A DNA stretch of 64,000 bases from an uncultured Verrucomicrobiae bacterium (GCA_951813855.1 OX638380.1:1752876-1816875); one strand, 5' to 3'. Positions 8,485 to 17,826 are shown, numbered from the stretch's first letter. Translations and numbers: made by a program. Notes: a model not told the origin generated them from the letters alone.

Positions 8485-10542
8485 ATGTACTTTGGCGTCG
8501 ATTACCATCCGGAACATTGGGTCTATCCCTACGACGGAACTCCCGAAGAACCGGAAAGCCGTTGGCTCAAAGACGCCGACATGATGGCCCGGGCCGGGGT
8601 CAACGTCGTTCGGGTAGGCGAATACGTCTGGGGACTCTGCGAACCCGAAGAAGGAACCTACGACTTCGAATGGCTCAGGCGCCTGATGGACATCATGCAG
8701 CAGTTCGGCATCGATGTCGTGTTGACCACGCCGACGGCCGCGCCGCCCATCTGGCTCGCCCGGAAACACCCCGAAATCCTGCCGATCGACGAGCGGGGAA
8801 TCCCGTTGCACGAAGGCACCCGGCACGCCGCCTGCTACAACAACGACCTGTTCTGGGAATACTGCAAGAAAATCGTGACGAATATGGCCCGGAGCCTGGG
8901 CGGCCACCCCCGACTGATCGCTTGGCAAATCGATTCCGGCATCGGCGGCCACACGACCGAGTTCTCCTTCAACGAAGAAACCGAAAGGGACTGGCACGCC
9001 TGGCTCAAAACCAAATACGGCTCCATCGAACAACTCAACGCGCAGATGGGCAACCGCTTCTGGGGCCAAATCGTCAGCGACTGGGAACAGGTGCCCCTGC
9101 CGCGCGTCGCGCCCACCGTGCATAATCCGGCGCTCGTGCTCGACTGGATGCGCTTCTCCAGCGACACCATCGTGGCCTTCATCCAGATGCAGGTCGGACT
9201 GCTGAAGGAACTGACCCCGAATGTTCCCGTCACGACGATGATGCGCGCCCTGTCGCGGCATTACGACCATTTCGACGTGGCCGAAAATCTGGATTTCGTG
9301 TCCCTGGACAGCTACGCCACGATCAAATCGAAAGCGGCGGTCAACGCCATGGACATCGATATTCTCCGGTCTCTCAAGAAAGAGAACATCCGCACGCCGA
9401 ACGACAAGGACTCCGGCTTCTGGGTCATGGAACAAAAGGCCGGCAACGTCAACTGGCAGGACGTCAATTCCCTCGTTCGCCCCGGCGTCGTCCGCCTGTT
9501 CACCTATCAGTTGATCTCCCGAGGCAGCGACGGAGTATTGTATTTCTTCTGGCGCCAACCTCGGATCGGGTCGGAAAAATTCTACGGCGGCGTCCTCAAC
9601 CACCGGGGCGACGGCGACAACCGGACTTACCGGGAAGTGAGTCAGATCGGCGAAGAAGTCAAACTGCTGGCCCCGATCATCAAGGACACGAAAGTCGTGG
9701 CCGAAACCTGCATCCTCTACACCCACGACAACGCTTGGACCCTGAAGCAGAAGATGCAACCCAACCGCCATTTTCAGTTGTGGGACCATTTACTGCGTTT
9801 TTACAGTGCCCTGCACGACCGGAACATTCCCGTCGATTTCGCCCGGCCGACCGAGGACCTGTCCCGCTACAAACTGGTGATTGCGCCTTCGCTCCACCAA
9901 CTCGCTTGGGGGGAAGCGGACCGGCTCAAGTTATACGTCCTCAACGGCGGCACGCTGGTCGGCACTTTCAACACCGGCTTGGTGGACGAACATCATATCG
10001 CGCCGAACAACGGCATTCCGCTCAACTTGACCGATCTCTTTGGGCTCGAAGTGCTCGAATTCGATCCCATTCCTCCCGGCGAAGAAAACCAATTGAACCT
10101 GAAAGGCGCCTTCCCGACCACCCAACTGCATCCGGCGCAACTCTGGTGCGATATCATCGAACCCGGGGAATGCGAAGTGCTGGCGACTTTTTCCCAAGAC
10201 TTTTACGCCGGGAAACCGGCCTTGACGGTGAACGCCTACGGCCAGGGCCGCGCCGTCTATCTGGGCACCATGAGCCACCATCCTTTCTACCTCGATCTGG
10301 TCAACTGGCTGCGGGAGTTCAGCGGCGTAAGCGGATTGATCAAGGTGCCCGAAGGAATCGAAGTCAGCCTGCGGCAAAAAGAAGGCCTCAAATTGTACTT
10401 CTTGCTCAATCACCAGAACTCGCCCGTCCGGGTCCAATTCTACAAACCCGTTCACGACTTCCTGACCGGCAACACGTTCCAGGGAGCCTACGATATCCCG
10501 GCCCACGGAGTCCTCGTCATCGATGAACAGGAAGCGGGATAA
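8485..10542 (+). CDS. GH42-family beta-galactosidase-like protein with altered acid/base site
   Basis: A 685-residue GH42 protein. It opens with FGVDYHPEHW, has VVRVGEYVWGLCEPEEG, and the A-domain TIM barrel continues to about residue 400. The nucleophile motif GFWVMEQKAGNVNW is intact. The position of the acid/base glutamate, normally WQIDNE in this family, reads WQIDSGIGG, so the Glu is absent; the codons at about 8926-8952 are clear. A trimerisation domain (LWDHLLRFYSALHDRNIPVDF) and a C-terminal domain follow. There is no signal peptide. The ATG at 8485 is followed at once by the family's N-terminus. It may be a catalytically altered GH42 or a sugar-binding relative. Confidence 0.88.
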   Translation: MYFGVDYHPEHWVYPYDGTPEEPESRWLKDADMMARAGVNVVRVGEYVWGLCEPEEGTYDFEWLRRLMDIMQQFGIDVVLTTPTAAPPIWLARKHPEILPIDERGIPLHEGTRHAACYNNDLFWEYCKKIVTNMARSLGGHPRLIAWQIDSGIGGHTTEFSFNEETERDWHAWLKTKYGSIEQLNAQMGNRFWGQIVSDWEQVPLPRVAPTVHNPALVLDWMRFSSDTIVAFIQMQVGLLKELTPNVPVTTMMRALSRHYDHFDVAENLDFVSLDSYATIKSKAAVNAMDIDILRSLKKENIRTPNDKDSGFWVMEQKAGNVNWQDVNSLVRPGVVRLFTYQLISRGSDGVLYFFWRQPRIGSEKFYGGVLNHRGDGDNRTYREVSQIGEEVKLLAPIIKDTKVVAETCILYTHDNAWTLKQKMQPNRHFQLWDHLLRFYSALHDRNIPVDFARPTEDLSRYKLVIAPSLHQLAWGEADRLKLYVLNGGTLVGTFNTGLVDEHHIAPNNGIPLNLTDLFGLEVLEFDPIPPGEENQLNLKGAFPTTQLHPAQLWCDIIEPGECEVLATFSQDFYAGKPALTVNAYGQGRAVYLGTMSHHPFYLDLVNWLREFSGVSGLIKVPEGIEVSLRQKEGLKLYFLLNHQNSPVRVQFYKPVHDFLTGNTFQGAYDIPAHGVLVIDEQEAG

Positions 10543-10927
10543 ACACCGATCCCCGCCCCGGGAACGGCCGCAAGATCGCAATCTCCAGAATACGCTGGCC
10601 GCTTGGTGGGGCTTCTCGCCGGTCGAATCGCACCGCGGCGCTTGCCTCAATATCGCGGACTTGGTTTCGCGGGTCTCCAAGAAGCATCAATTCGAAAAAC
10701 GACGGATCGAAAGCGAGATCGCTCTGGTCTGGGACAAGTCGATCGCTCCCGGAATCGACCACCACGCCCGCCCGGTCAAATTGGTTCACGGCACGTTGAT
10801 AGTGAACGTGGACAACAACACTTGGCTACACGATCTCGTACGTTACCATAACAGCAAAATCCTCGAAAGCTTGCAAGCCAGTTTCGGCAGCAAGCTCATT
10901 CAAAGAATCAGTTTTCGAATCGGGTAA
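10523..10927 (+). CDS. DUF721 / DciA-like protein
   Basis: A 134-residue protein with the DUF721 pattern in its C-terminal half: VWDKSIAPGIDHHARPVKLVHGTLIVNVDNNTW, then LIQRISFRIG at the end. DUF721 proteins such as DciA help load the replicative helicase and are KH-like nucleic-acid binders. The N-terminal 45 residues are basic and probably disordered. Its ATG lies 20 bases inside the end of the GH42 gene in another frame, so the two may be translationally coupled. The fold assignment is fairly firm; a replication role is inferred from the family. Confidence 0.78.
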   Translation: MNRKRDKHRSPPRERPQDRNLQNTLAAWWGFSPVESHRGACLNIADLVSRVSKKHQFEKRRIESEIALVWDKSIAPGIDHHARPVKLVHGTLIVNVDNNTWLHDLVRYHNSKILESLQASFGSKLIQRISFRIG

Positions 10928-10983
10928 CGCCGGCCGCGTTCTCGACCTCCGGCGTGGTTCGCCCCCGCTAACGTCCGAAAGCC

Positions 10984-11012
10984 GTGCGGCCGACGCCGGC
11001 GATCGGCCGCAC
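10984..11012. terminator. Hairpin between convergent genes, likely bidirectional terminator
   Basis: A perfect 10-bp stem, GTGCGGCCGA at 10984-10993 pairing with TCGGCCGCAC at 11003-11012, closes a 9-base loop. It lies in the 100 bases between the ends of the convergent dciA-like and Sel1 genes. There is no T-run, so it is not a textbook intrinsic terminator. Confidence 0.55.
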
Positions 11013-11029
11013 GCTCCGATATTCCGAGC

Positions 11030-11428
11030 TCAGTCTACGGTGGAACCGGATTCACCGGCGGTTTCCGCATCGGCCGTCAGCCGCTTTCGAGCATCGAGCA
11101 ATTCCGCTTCGGAAAGGTTCTGAGCCACGCTGTCCCGGTTCTTGCCGGCCTTCCGGTCGCCTTGCTCGGCGGCACGCGAAAACCAGAGCCAGGCTTCGAC
11201 CAAATTCCGGGCGACGCCGTCGCCCGAGAGGTAACGGGCGCCCAAGTTGTTCTGCGCCAAGCTATGCCCCTGCCCCGCGGCCGAACGCAACCAGCGTACC
11301 GCCGCCGCATCGTCCAAAGCCAGTCCCATTCCGATCGCTTGCCGCCATCCCATTTCGTATTGGGCTTCCGCCTCGCCCGCTTCCGCCCGGGCCCGCAACG
11401 CATCGATCTGCTGTTCCGACAACTCCAT
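11030..11428 (-). CDS. Sel1-like repeat protein
   Basis: A 132-residue protein with three Sel1-type TPR-like repeats: ARAEAGEAEAQYEMGWRQ, WLRSAAGQGHSLAQNNLGAR and WFSRAAEQGDRKA. The last 30 residues are polar. Sel1 repeats are alpha-helical protein-protein interaction units. The ATG at 11428 is the start; the longer frame reaching to 11659 overlaps the upstream gene and reads as a shadow. It sits 58 bases downstream of the TPR/FG-GAP gene on the same strand, so the two could form a transcription unit. No specific partner can be named. Confidence 0.8.
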   Translation of the reverse strand: MELSEQQIDALRARAEAGEAEAQYEMGWRQAIGMGLALDDAAAVRWLRSAAGQGHSLAQNNLGARYLSGDGVARNLVEAWLWFSRAAEQGDRKAGKNRDSVAQNLSEAELLDARKRLTADAETAGESGSTVD

Positions 11429-11486
11429 AATTCCCGCTGTTCCGGATTCTCCGGTTATTCGCCGTCCGAAACCGGTTCGGCGTTCC

Positions 11487-14400
11487 CTACCTGAGGTCTG
11501 CCCGCTCCGGTCGCCGCAGCATGTAGGGCCCGACCCACCTCGTGTTGTACCGCTCCCGCCAACCGTCGTCGAGCGAAGCGGGGCGAGGTTCCTGGCCGTA
11601 GCGTTGCCCGTCCATCCCGTGCCAGGGCAGCGGTTCGATCGTCCAGCCCTGCACCACATGAGGATCGGCGTCCTTGTCCCACCCGCTGGTGAACAAAAAG
11701 AAGTCCCGCCGCTTCCCCTCTTCCAACTCGGGAATCGAGGTTTCCTCGAAGCGCAAGGTCAATTCGTCGCCGCCGTTAAGAATCACCAACCGATCGTCCT
11801 TGGCCGCCAACAATTCGTCCACCGGCCCGTAGCGGGTGCACCAACCGGAAAGCGTCAGCAACCAAGGCGCCTCCATGCGGACGGCTTCGTAATCCGGACT
11901 CAACGGTTGATCCCAAGGCAAATCCTGAAACTCGCTATAGCCCCGCCAATGCAGGTCGGTCGAACTCGGAGCGATCCGGCGCTGCGTAATCCCGGGGCCG
12001 TCGTATTTCTCTAGCAACGCGATCCGGTCCCAATGGATCTCGAAAGCGGTCGCCAACCGTAGCCGGCGCAGCCCGGCCGGCAAGTGTCCCTCCAAATCGA
12101 CGGCCATCGTCTTGGTCTTCCCGGCCGGCGCTCCGACTTCCACCTCGAGCTTCTGCCAAGTACCGTCCTCTAATTCCGCGAACAACACCGGAAACGGAAA
12201 CGGAAAATCCCGGCGATGCGCCGCGGAAATGTTAGCCATTCCTCCGCCGAACCGCAGCCAACCGTGCAGCATCAGCGCCAACGGCCGGTCCGGATCGATC
12301 GGCCCGAAATCCAAGTCGATATGCCAGGGTTGCGCCAACCCCCGGAACTGGGGAGCCCGCAGGGCCACGGGCGAAGCCATCACCCCGTCCGCTTCGCTCA
12401 ATTGACTCCTCACCTCGAGTCCGTCGCTTCGGACGGCGCCTTCCAGCGGCAGCGGGTTATGAAGCGCGATCAATCCCGCCTCGGGAAACGGAGGTCGGGG
12501 CATCAACCGGTTGACCGGATGCACTTCCACTTGCAGCGGCCGATCCACGGCATATAACGCAGCCTCGTCCAAGTAGAGCGCTTCCCGGAGTTCTTCCGTC
12601 ACTTGCAATTCGTAATGCCCCTCCTTCAATCCGAGTGCGTTCAACCGTACGAACTCGTCAGTGTCCGCCGGAATCAATACGCCGGGAGCCACCGGCAACC
12701 CGAGCGGCGAAGCCCCGAGAAAATCGGTAACGAAGCGATACTTTTCCCCGTCCCAGGCGTAGAGATAGGGACAGGAACCGGTCGGCAGTTCCAATTCCAT
12801 GATGTCGATCGGGTCGCAACCGTCCAGCATGACGTCCACCGTCGTGACCAAATCGCTCCAGTGAGGATTGAGCGAGTCGACTTTATCCCGGTCGCCCAAC
12901 CCGATTTCGATCGGCAATTCCTGCACCGTGCGGATCAACCGCAAACCGCCCGCGGCCAACTCCAACTTGATCCCCAGGCCGCTGGGATTGGAACGATTGC
13001 CGATCAATCTGATTTTCAACTGGCGGTTTTGATGGCCTCCGTCGTTCCGCAGCACCCGCAGCGACCGATCGGCCAGGGTCAACAACAAATCCGAATCGCA
13101 GTCCCCGTCCAAATCAGCCGAACGCAAGGAATCGATTTCCACAGCCTCCAAACGATCCAGTCCCAAGGCTTCGGTGGTTTCCGTAAAACCTTCCAGACCG
13201 CGGTTGCGCCACGCGCGCAAGCGGTTCCCGTCGACGGCCAAAATATCCAGCCAACCGTCGTTGTCGTAATCGAACAGGCGCAACCGGCGGATCCCGGCAG
13301 GGTCCAACGGCCAGGTCGCCGGCTCTTCCGCTCCCTGGAATTTAACCGTCAGGCCCGACGGACCGACCGCCACCAGATCCGAACGCAGATCGTTGTTGAC
13401 GTCGCCTAGGACGAACATTTCGACCTCGGTCAAGTCCGCCCACGCTTCGCTGCGGACGAAACCGATTTCTCCCCGTTGCCGCAACCAAAGTTGCGGGGCG
13501 GTTCCGGATCGCAACAAGCAAAGATCGAGCAGGTCGTCGCCGTCCCAATCCTCAAGCGCCAACTGCGTCAGCCCCTCCGTATCGGGCGGCAGATTCACTT
13601 CGGCGGTGCGCTCGAGAAACGACAGGTTGCCCCGATTGCCGTAACAGGTCAGGGACCGATCGGCAGCATCCAGCCCGAGCAGATCCAACTTTCCGGTCAA
13701 CTCGAAATCGGTGAGCCAGGCCTCGGCGAAGGCGATCTCGCCCAATCGCGACGCTCGCGTGACGTCCAGCAACAATCCCCCGGTCGCCACCCGGAACACC
13801 CGCGTGCCCCCCTCGCCCAGCAACACGATATTGTCCTGCCGCAGGCGGGCGTCTTGCTGCAGATTGCCTACCAGGCAACGGGAATGGTTTTGGTCCTCGG
13901 CCGCCGGCACCGGCAAGCCTTCGCCCACGTATTCGCCGTCGCGCCGGACCAGCAACCGGAATCCTTCTTCCCGATCTCGGACGAACAAGTCGAGAGCTCC
14001 ATCCGATTCGAGGTCCAACACACCGACCGGGCCCTCGATCCGATCGGCCCAATCGCCCAGAAAATCAGTCGTCGCCTCCACGAACCGCACGGGAACGCCT
14101 GCCGAATCCGGCTGCTCCAGGGCGAACGGCAACTGGACCTCGGTATAGACGCACTGTTCGAAAACCGACGGATCCGACACCGGCGACTCCGCTTGCGCCG
14201 CCAGTTCCTGATGTTTCACCAACGCCGCTTCGGCACCGGCCTCGTCGCCCAACCGGATCAAGGCCTGGCTGAGATTATACCAAGCCGCGCGATGCTCCGG
14301 GTCGAACTGGGTCACTTCGCGGAATTGCGCCTCGGCCGCCTCGAATTGTTGCAGTCCTTGGTGAGCGCGCCCCAATTGAAAACTCACCGCGTTGATCGTC

Positions 14401-14834
14401 CGATCCCGATCCTTGGCGATCTGCAAATACTGAACCGCCTCCTCGAACCGCCCCAAGCGCAGCCGGGCGCAACCGGCCAGATAATAACCCGCCGACGAGT
14501 TCCGATCGATGGCGAGCGCCTTGCCGGCCGCTTCGATCGCTTCCTCGGGCAAACGCGCCGCCAACAACGAATTGGCTAAATTCAACAGCGCGTCCCGGTC
14601 TCCGGGATGCAACGAGGCCGCCCGCTGAAATTCGGTTACCGCCTTCGGCGCCTCTCCCGATTCCAGGTAATTCTTGCCGGTATTCATCGCCGCGACGAAT
14701 TCGTCCCGGATCCGCAATTTCGTCGCCACGCCGTTCGACTCGCCGCCGAAATACCGGAATAACGCCAGCGTCACGCCCCAAACTACCGCCAGACCGATGA
14801 GGATCCCGATCGCATAGCCGTATTTCTTGTTCAT
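11487..14834 (-). CDS. Large membrane-anchored TPR and FG-GAP/VCBS repeat protein
   Basis: A 1,115-residue protein. An N-terminal membrane helix (YAIGILIGLAVVWGVTLALF, residues 5-24) is followed by about five TPR units to residue 210 (for example YYLAGCARLRLGRFEEAVQYL, which I quote only as a marker of the pattern in part). Residues 260-650 hold repeated FG-GAP/VCBS units with Asp-rich loops (DWDGDDLLDLCLL, DYDNDGWLDILAV, DLDGDCDSDLLLT), expected to form a calcium-binding beta-propeller outside the cytoplasm. The remaining 450 residues have no recognised domain, with a galactose-binding-like feel. Such TPR/propeller fusions are typical of Verrucomicrobiota and Planctomycetes; the ligand is unknown. 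It ends with TAG. Confidence 0.85.
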   Translation of the reverse strand: MNKKYGYAIGILIGLAVVWGVTLALFRYFGGESNGVATKLRIRDEFVAAMNTGKNYLESGEAPKAVTEFQRAASLHPGDRDALLNLANSLLAARLPEEAIEAAGKALAIDRNSSAGYYLAGCARLRLGRFEEAVQYLQIAKDRDRTINAVSFQLGRAHQGLQQFEAAEAQFREVTQFDPEHRAAWYNLSQALIRLGDEAGAEAALVKHQELAAQAESPVSDPSVFEQCVYTEVQLPFALEQPDSAGVPVRFVEATTDFLGDWADRIEGPVGVLDLESDGALDLFVRDREEGFRLLVRRDGEYVGEGLPVPAAEDQNHSRCLVGNLQQDARLRQDNIVLLGEGGTRVFRVATGGLLLDVTRASRLGEIAFAEAWLTDFELTGKLDLLGLDAADRSLTCYGNRGNLSFLERTAEVNLPPDTEGLTQLALEDWDGDDLLDLCLLRSGTAPQLWLRQRGEIGFVRSEAWADLTEVEMFVLGDVNNDLRSDLVAVGPSGLTVKFQGAEEPATWPLDPAGIRRLRLFDYDNDGWLDILAVDGNRLRAWRNRGLEGFTETTEALGLDRLEAVEIDSLRSADLDGDCDSDLLLTLADRSLRVLRNDGGHQNRQLKIRLIGNRSNPSGLGIKLELAAGGLRLIRTVQELPIEIGLGDRDKVDSLNPHWSDLVTTVDVMLDGCDPIDIMELELPTGSCPYLYAWDGEKYRFVTDFLGASPLGLPVAPGVLIPADTDEFVRLNALGLKEGHYELQVTEELREALYLDEAALYAVDRPLQVEVHPVNRLMPRPPFPEAGLIALHNPLPLEGAVRSDGLEVRSQLSEADGVMASPVALRAPQFRGLAQPWHIDLDFGPIDPDRPLALMLHGWLRFGGGMANISAAHRRDFPFPFPVLFAELEDGTWQKLEVEVGAPAGKTKTMAVDLEGHLPAGLRRLRLATAFEIHWDRIALLEKYDGPGITQRRIAPSSTDLHWRGYSEFQDLPWDQPLSPDYEAVRMEAPWLLTLSGWCTRYGPVDELLAAKDDRLVILNGGDELTLRFEETSIPELEEGKRRDFFLFTSGWDKDADPHVVQGWTIEPLPWHGMDGQRYGQEPRPASLDDGWRERYNTRWVGPYMLRRPERADLR

Positions 14835-15181
14835 GAAAGTTCGAAAGAACTCGGTTTCGCCGAGGCGGACGCCGCTCGCGATCCCGCGCCGGACCCCGGC
14901 GGATTTCGCTCCCGAACGCGCTTCCCGGCCAGGGCGAAATCGTCGGCTTCAGAGCGCCGGATCAAGGTTCGGTTCCGACCGGAATCTAACGAACGATCCC
15001 CGCAAGCGTCAACCGGCAGTCGTTTCGAACAGGATTTTTTCACGCTAATCGCTAGAGGCCAGTGTCACCGATTTTGGGCCATATTTCGTTTTTTCCCTTC
15101 ACCATAGAGACGAAACTTTATCGCCTTTGAGATGGGAAAATAAAGCTGACTTTTTCACTCTCTGGTCGTTATTGGTTCCTC
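14835..15181. other. Intergenic stretch at the border of the mobile-element zone
   Basis: About 350 bases upstream of the TPR/FG-GAP gene. The left part should hold that gene's promoter. From about 15050 on, the sequence becomes visibly less GC-rich, marking entry into the mobile-DNA region. No gene is supported. Confidence 0.45.
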
Positions 15182-15480
15182 AGGGACGCCAAATTCAACC
15201 TCAAGCTGGCGACCGTTCGATTGGTGAAGAGCAGTGAGCGAAGACACTGGGATTCGCTGATGGATCAGAACCGTAGCTTGGGTTTCAAAGGCTTTGCCGG
15301 ACGCGGTCTGCGATAGGTTGCCGAGTACCAAGGACGGTGGTTGGCGTTAGTCGGCTGGCAAAGCGGAATGTTCCAGTGACGCCCGCGAGATCGGTGGCTC
15401 GGGTGGAAAAATCGAGGTAACTATTCAGGTGCCGGGATTTCCTGATCTGACTCATTAGATCCGACCGTTGAGGATCAGAC
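15182..15480 (+). pseudogene. DUF4338 (DruA-like) remnant
   Basis: In the frame containing position 15206, the translation reads ERRHWDSLMDQNRSLGFKGF, then AGRGLR, a TAG, VAEYQGRWLALVGWQSGMFQ, a TGA, and RPRDRWLGWKNRG. This order matches the DUF4338 domain (found in the Druantia protein DruA and in stand-alone proteins in mobile contexts), which has LG-F-GF-GRGLRYVAEY, GRWLA-GW and PRD-WLGW motifs. Two in-frame stops and loss of the C-terminal half make it a pseudogene. Identification is by motif memory and not by search. Confidence 0.55.
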
Positions 15481-15681
15481 AAACTCCGAATGGCGCCCAA
15501 GTCCATCGAGAGGTTTTTCTGATGCGAAAGGTCAGGAACATCCGAAGGCGGAAAATCCTTAATCGGGCGTTCCTTGGGGCCGAAGATGGTTCCGTCAGTG
15601 GATCGAGAATCCGGTTCAGAATAAAAGGTAACCGCTCAGACACCGAAAAAGGTTGAATTATCGGAACGCAACGACCTGATT

Positions 15682-15951
15682 CTATTTCAACCCAAACTTC
15701 GCCAGCAACTGATCAGGAGATGACATGACCGTTTCGACGAGATCCAAACTCTGCTTTTTCGCCGGGTTCACGATACGGCGCAACACGGCATAATCCTTGG
15801 CTCCTTGATACGTGCGAAAACACCCAGAGATTTTTTGACGAACTTTCATCATGCGCCAATCGTTTTCCGCTTGATTGTTCGTGAAGGGTACATCCGGATC
15901 CGTCAGGAATCGCGAGGTGTCTTCCTGGTACTCTTGTAGCCTCACCGCTAG
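15682..15951 (-). pseudogene. IS66-family transposase, C-terminal fragment
   Basis: About 88 residues match the end of IS66 transposases: RFLTDPDVPFTNNQAEND, then WRMMKVRQKISGCFRTYQGA and AVLRRIVNPAKKQ. This includes the conserved NNQAE catalytic glutamate region and the KISG-FR motif. The rest of the transposase and the element's ends are missing. The fragment abuts the HNH remnant at about 15951, where coding strand and family both change, so this is probably a recombination joint. Confidence 0.85.
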
Positions 15952-16127
15952 ATCTTTTTGAAGTCGATCATATTATTCCACGGGCCAAGGGTGGTCCAGA
16001 TATTGTTGATAACCTACAACTTCTTTGTCCAACATGTAACCGCCGCAAAGGATCGAATACTATGCGCCGATTTCTTGAACTTATGGAAGCTGAACAATCA
16101 CAGTCTCTGAAAGGGACGAGGGCATAG
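15951..16127 (+). pseudogene. HNH endonuclease domain remnant
   Basis: A plus-strand frame reads DLFEVDHIIPRAKGGPD, then IVDNLQLLCPTCNRRKG, and ends at TAG 16125-16127. It has the first His, the central Asn and the paired Cys of a zinc-HNH (McrA-type) nuclease domain, as found at the C-terminus of some DNA methylase-nuclease proteins and stand-alone nucleases. Everything upstream of the HNH core is lost at the joint with the IS66 fragment. It lies about 150 bases inside a transposon end of the GGGGATTATA type (completed at 17464 after the IS630 insertion), so it may be the remains of that element's cargo. Confidence 0.7.
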
Positions 16128-16291
16128 TGTTGCGGGGCAGGGGACAGGAAACATCGGAAACAGCTGCACTACGCTCAATCCTTCGCACATTGGTCGCCCC
16201 GGCTCCTTTTTGCTCATATCACCAACCTATAACGGCCACGTCTTGGTAAGTTCACCGGCCAAATCCGAAATTATTCCGCCCGGGTTAGGTA

Positions 16292-17452
16292 GTTATCAAT
16301 CATTGCAAAAGTAATGTCATGTAATTATATATCGAGTATCATCCAATTTAAAGTATGATTGGACCATTCCCATTTTCTTTTGTATGGATTGCATAATGTT
16401 TTGAATTTTCTGTTGCATCGTCTTTTTGTTGGGTATCATTATTTTAGCTAATCTTTGCTTTAAATGGTTCCAAACCTGCTCATCGGGATTTAATTCAGGG
16501 CTGTATGGAGGAAGATATTTGATTTCAATACTATCGTTTTCGGCTACGAACTCTTGGGTATAATCTGCTGTATGATAGCTGGCGTTATCACAAACTACAA
16601 TTATTTTCCGTCCCACATCCTTAGAGAGTTTCGATAAGAACTCACAAAAACGCTGGGCATTCATTTTTCCTTTGAAAATGTTAAATATCATCCGCCCGTC
16701 AGCGGATATGGCTGAAACTAGTTTAATCGAATAGCGATCCCCGGCATCTCGAACTACCGGCGTGACACCGATTCGAGACCAAGTGGTTCCTCGATGATAA
16801 TCAGCTCGGACTGACGCTTCATCCAAAAAGAGAATTAGGGCATTCTCTTGCTCAGCTCGTTGTTTCAAGCCCGGAAACATCTCAAGATACCGTTTGATTT
16901 TCTTCTGGTTTTGTTTGTAAGACTTGTGGATGGGGCGCTGGGGGAGTTAATCCCATAGAATGAAGCAATCGACTGATGGTGGAAACGTGAACCGACACCC
17001 CGAATTGTTGTTTCAATAACACTTGCATGGTTTTGAGACTCCACAGGCAAAAGTCGAATTGAAATTGCTTGGGATTTCCCATAGTCACCGCGTTGTATAA
17101 CCATTGAGCCATTTCTTCTGTAATCTTACGGGGACATCCTGATTTAGGATTGTCTTTGAGTCCTTCGTAACTCCCAGTCGAAAACCAAACGAGCCAGCGA
17201 AATACTGTGCGTGCAGACATACCCATTACACTGACAACTTCAGCTACGGTTGAGCCATTTTTAACAGCTTCTACCGCAGTTGTTCGTAGTTCATAGGTAT
17301 AGTGATTACGAGAAGATTGAGTTGGTTTATCGTTCACGTCTTTATAGACATTCTCAATACAAAAAACGTTGCAAAAAAAATAAATATTTTTCATTTTTCG
17401 GATTAATAAATTCCTGATCAATTATGACATTATTTTTGCAAAGATTGATAGG
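16292..17452 (-). mobile_element. IS630-family insertion sequence
   Basis: A 1,161-bp element, visibly AT-rich compared with its surroundings. Its terminal inverted repeats, GTTATCAATCATTGCAAAAG at the left and CCTATCAATCTTTGCAAAAA read inward at the right, match at 25 of 29 positions over their full length. TA dinucleotides at 16290-16291 and 17453-17454 flank it, as expected for an IS630/Tc1 element. It has inserted into the end of another transposon: joining the flanks gives GGGTTAGGTATATAATCCCC, an intact terminus of the GGGGATTATA family. Confidence 0.9.
16317..17421 (-). pseudogene. IS630-family transposase, in two frames
   Basis: Two open frames cover the transposase. The first (17421 to 16882) has the winged HTH domains: ELRTTAVEAVKNGSTVAEVV and the linker GCPRKITEEMAQWLY. 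The second (16880 leftward to 16317) has the DDE core: LILFLDEASVR, IIVVCDNASYH and YLPPYSPELNPDEQVW. Skipping one base in the five-G run at 16940-16944 (plus strand) joins GLTP to QRPIHKSYKQNQ and fuses the frames into a normal transposase of about 350 residues. Some IS630 elements use frameshifting, so this could be programmed or a 1-bp lesion. Confidence 0.8.
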
Positions 17453-17464
17453 TATATAATCCCC
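17453..17464 (+). repeat. Right terminus of a GGGGATTATA-family transposon (split by the IS630)
   Basis: TATATAATCCCC ends at 17464. With the IS630 copy removed, the full end reads GGGTTAGGTATATAATCCCC, whose reverse complement matches the orphan left end at 18634 over 18 bases. The corresponding left end to the west was not found. Confidence 0.7.
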
Positions 17465-17689
17465 TTTCTTTTTATCGGCCAGGTAACACCGCACGAACTT
17501 GATCCAGCACCGGAGATTGGCCCGCGGCATTCGCGCGATAACGTACCGAGCCAACTTCCGTTCACTGCCCGGATGGGATTTTTCCCAATCCTCGCTCGTC
17601 ATTTGCGGGGCGATCTCGTCCCAGTCCCGAAGTCGCCGCGCGGTCGGCAACAGCTGTCCGTATTCGGCAGTAGCTTTTTTCGTCGGCAT
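17465..17689 (-). pseudogene. Unknown gene, 3' end replaced by a transposon terminus
   Basis: The frame starts at ATG 17689 (MPTKKATAEYGQLLPTARRL) and codes convincingly to LADKK at 17465. There it runs into the transposon end, which is translated as GDYIPI, and continues as nonsense into the IS630. The 75 genuine residues are charged and Trp-containing (RDWDEIAPQMTSEDWEKSHPG). No domain is recognised. The gene was evidently truncated by transposon insertion. Confidence 0.5.
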
Positions 17690-17826
17690 TTCCGTTCCTC
17701 AAAAACCGGCGGATTCCCGCCGCCGGCCGCGAAGGCATTATAACTGGACCGGGCATGCGCCGCAACACGAAGATCAGAACGGCAAGAAAAAATACTTTTC
17801 TTTATGTCCGGTTATCCGGTATGCTG

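Noticed and set aside
6700..9789. A 1,029-codon minus-strand open frame
   Set aside because: Only 6700-7965 is protein-like; the rest is the antisense of the GH42 gene and of intergenic DNA.
15285..15643. Minus-strand open frames opposite the DUF4338 remnant
   Set aside because: They are shadows; the plus strand carries the recognisable motifs.
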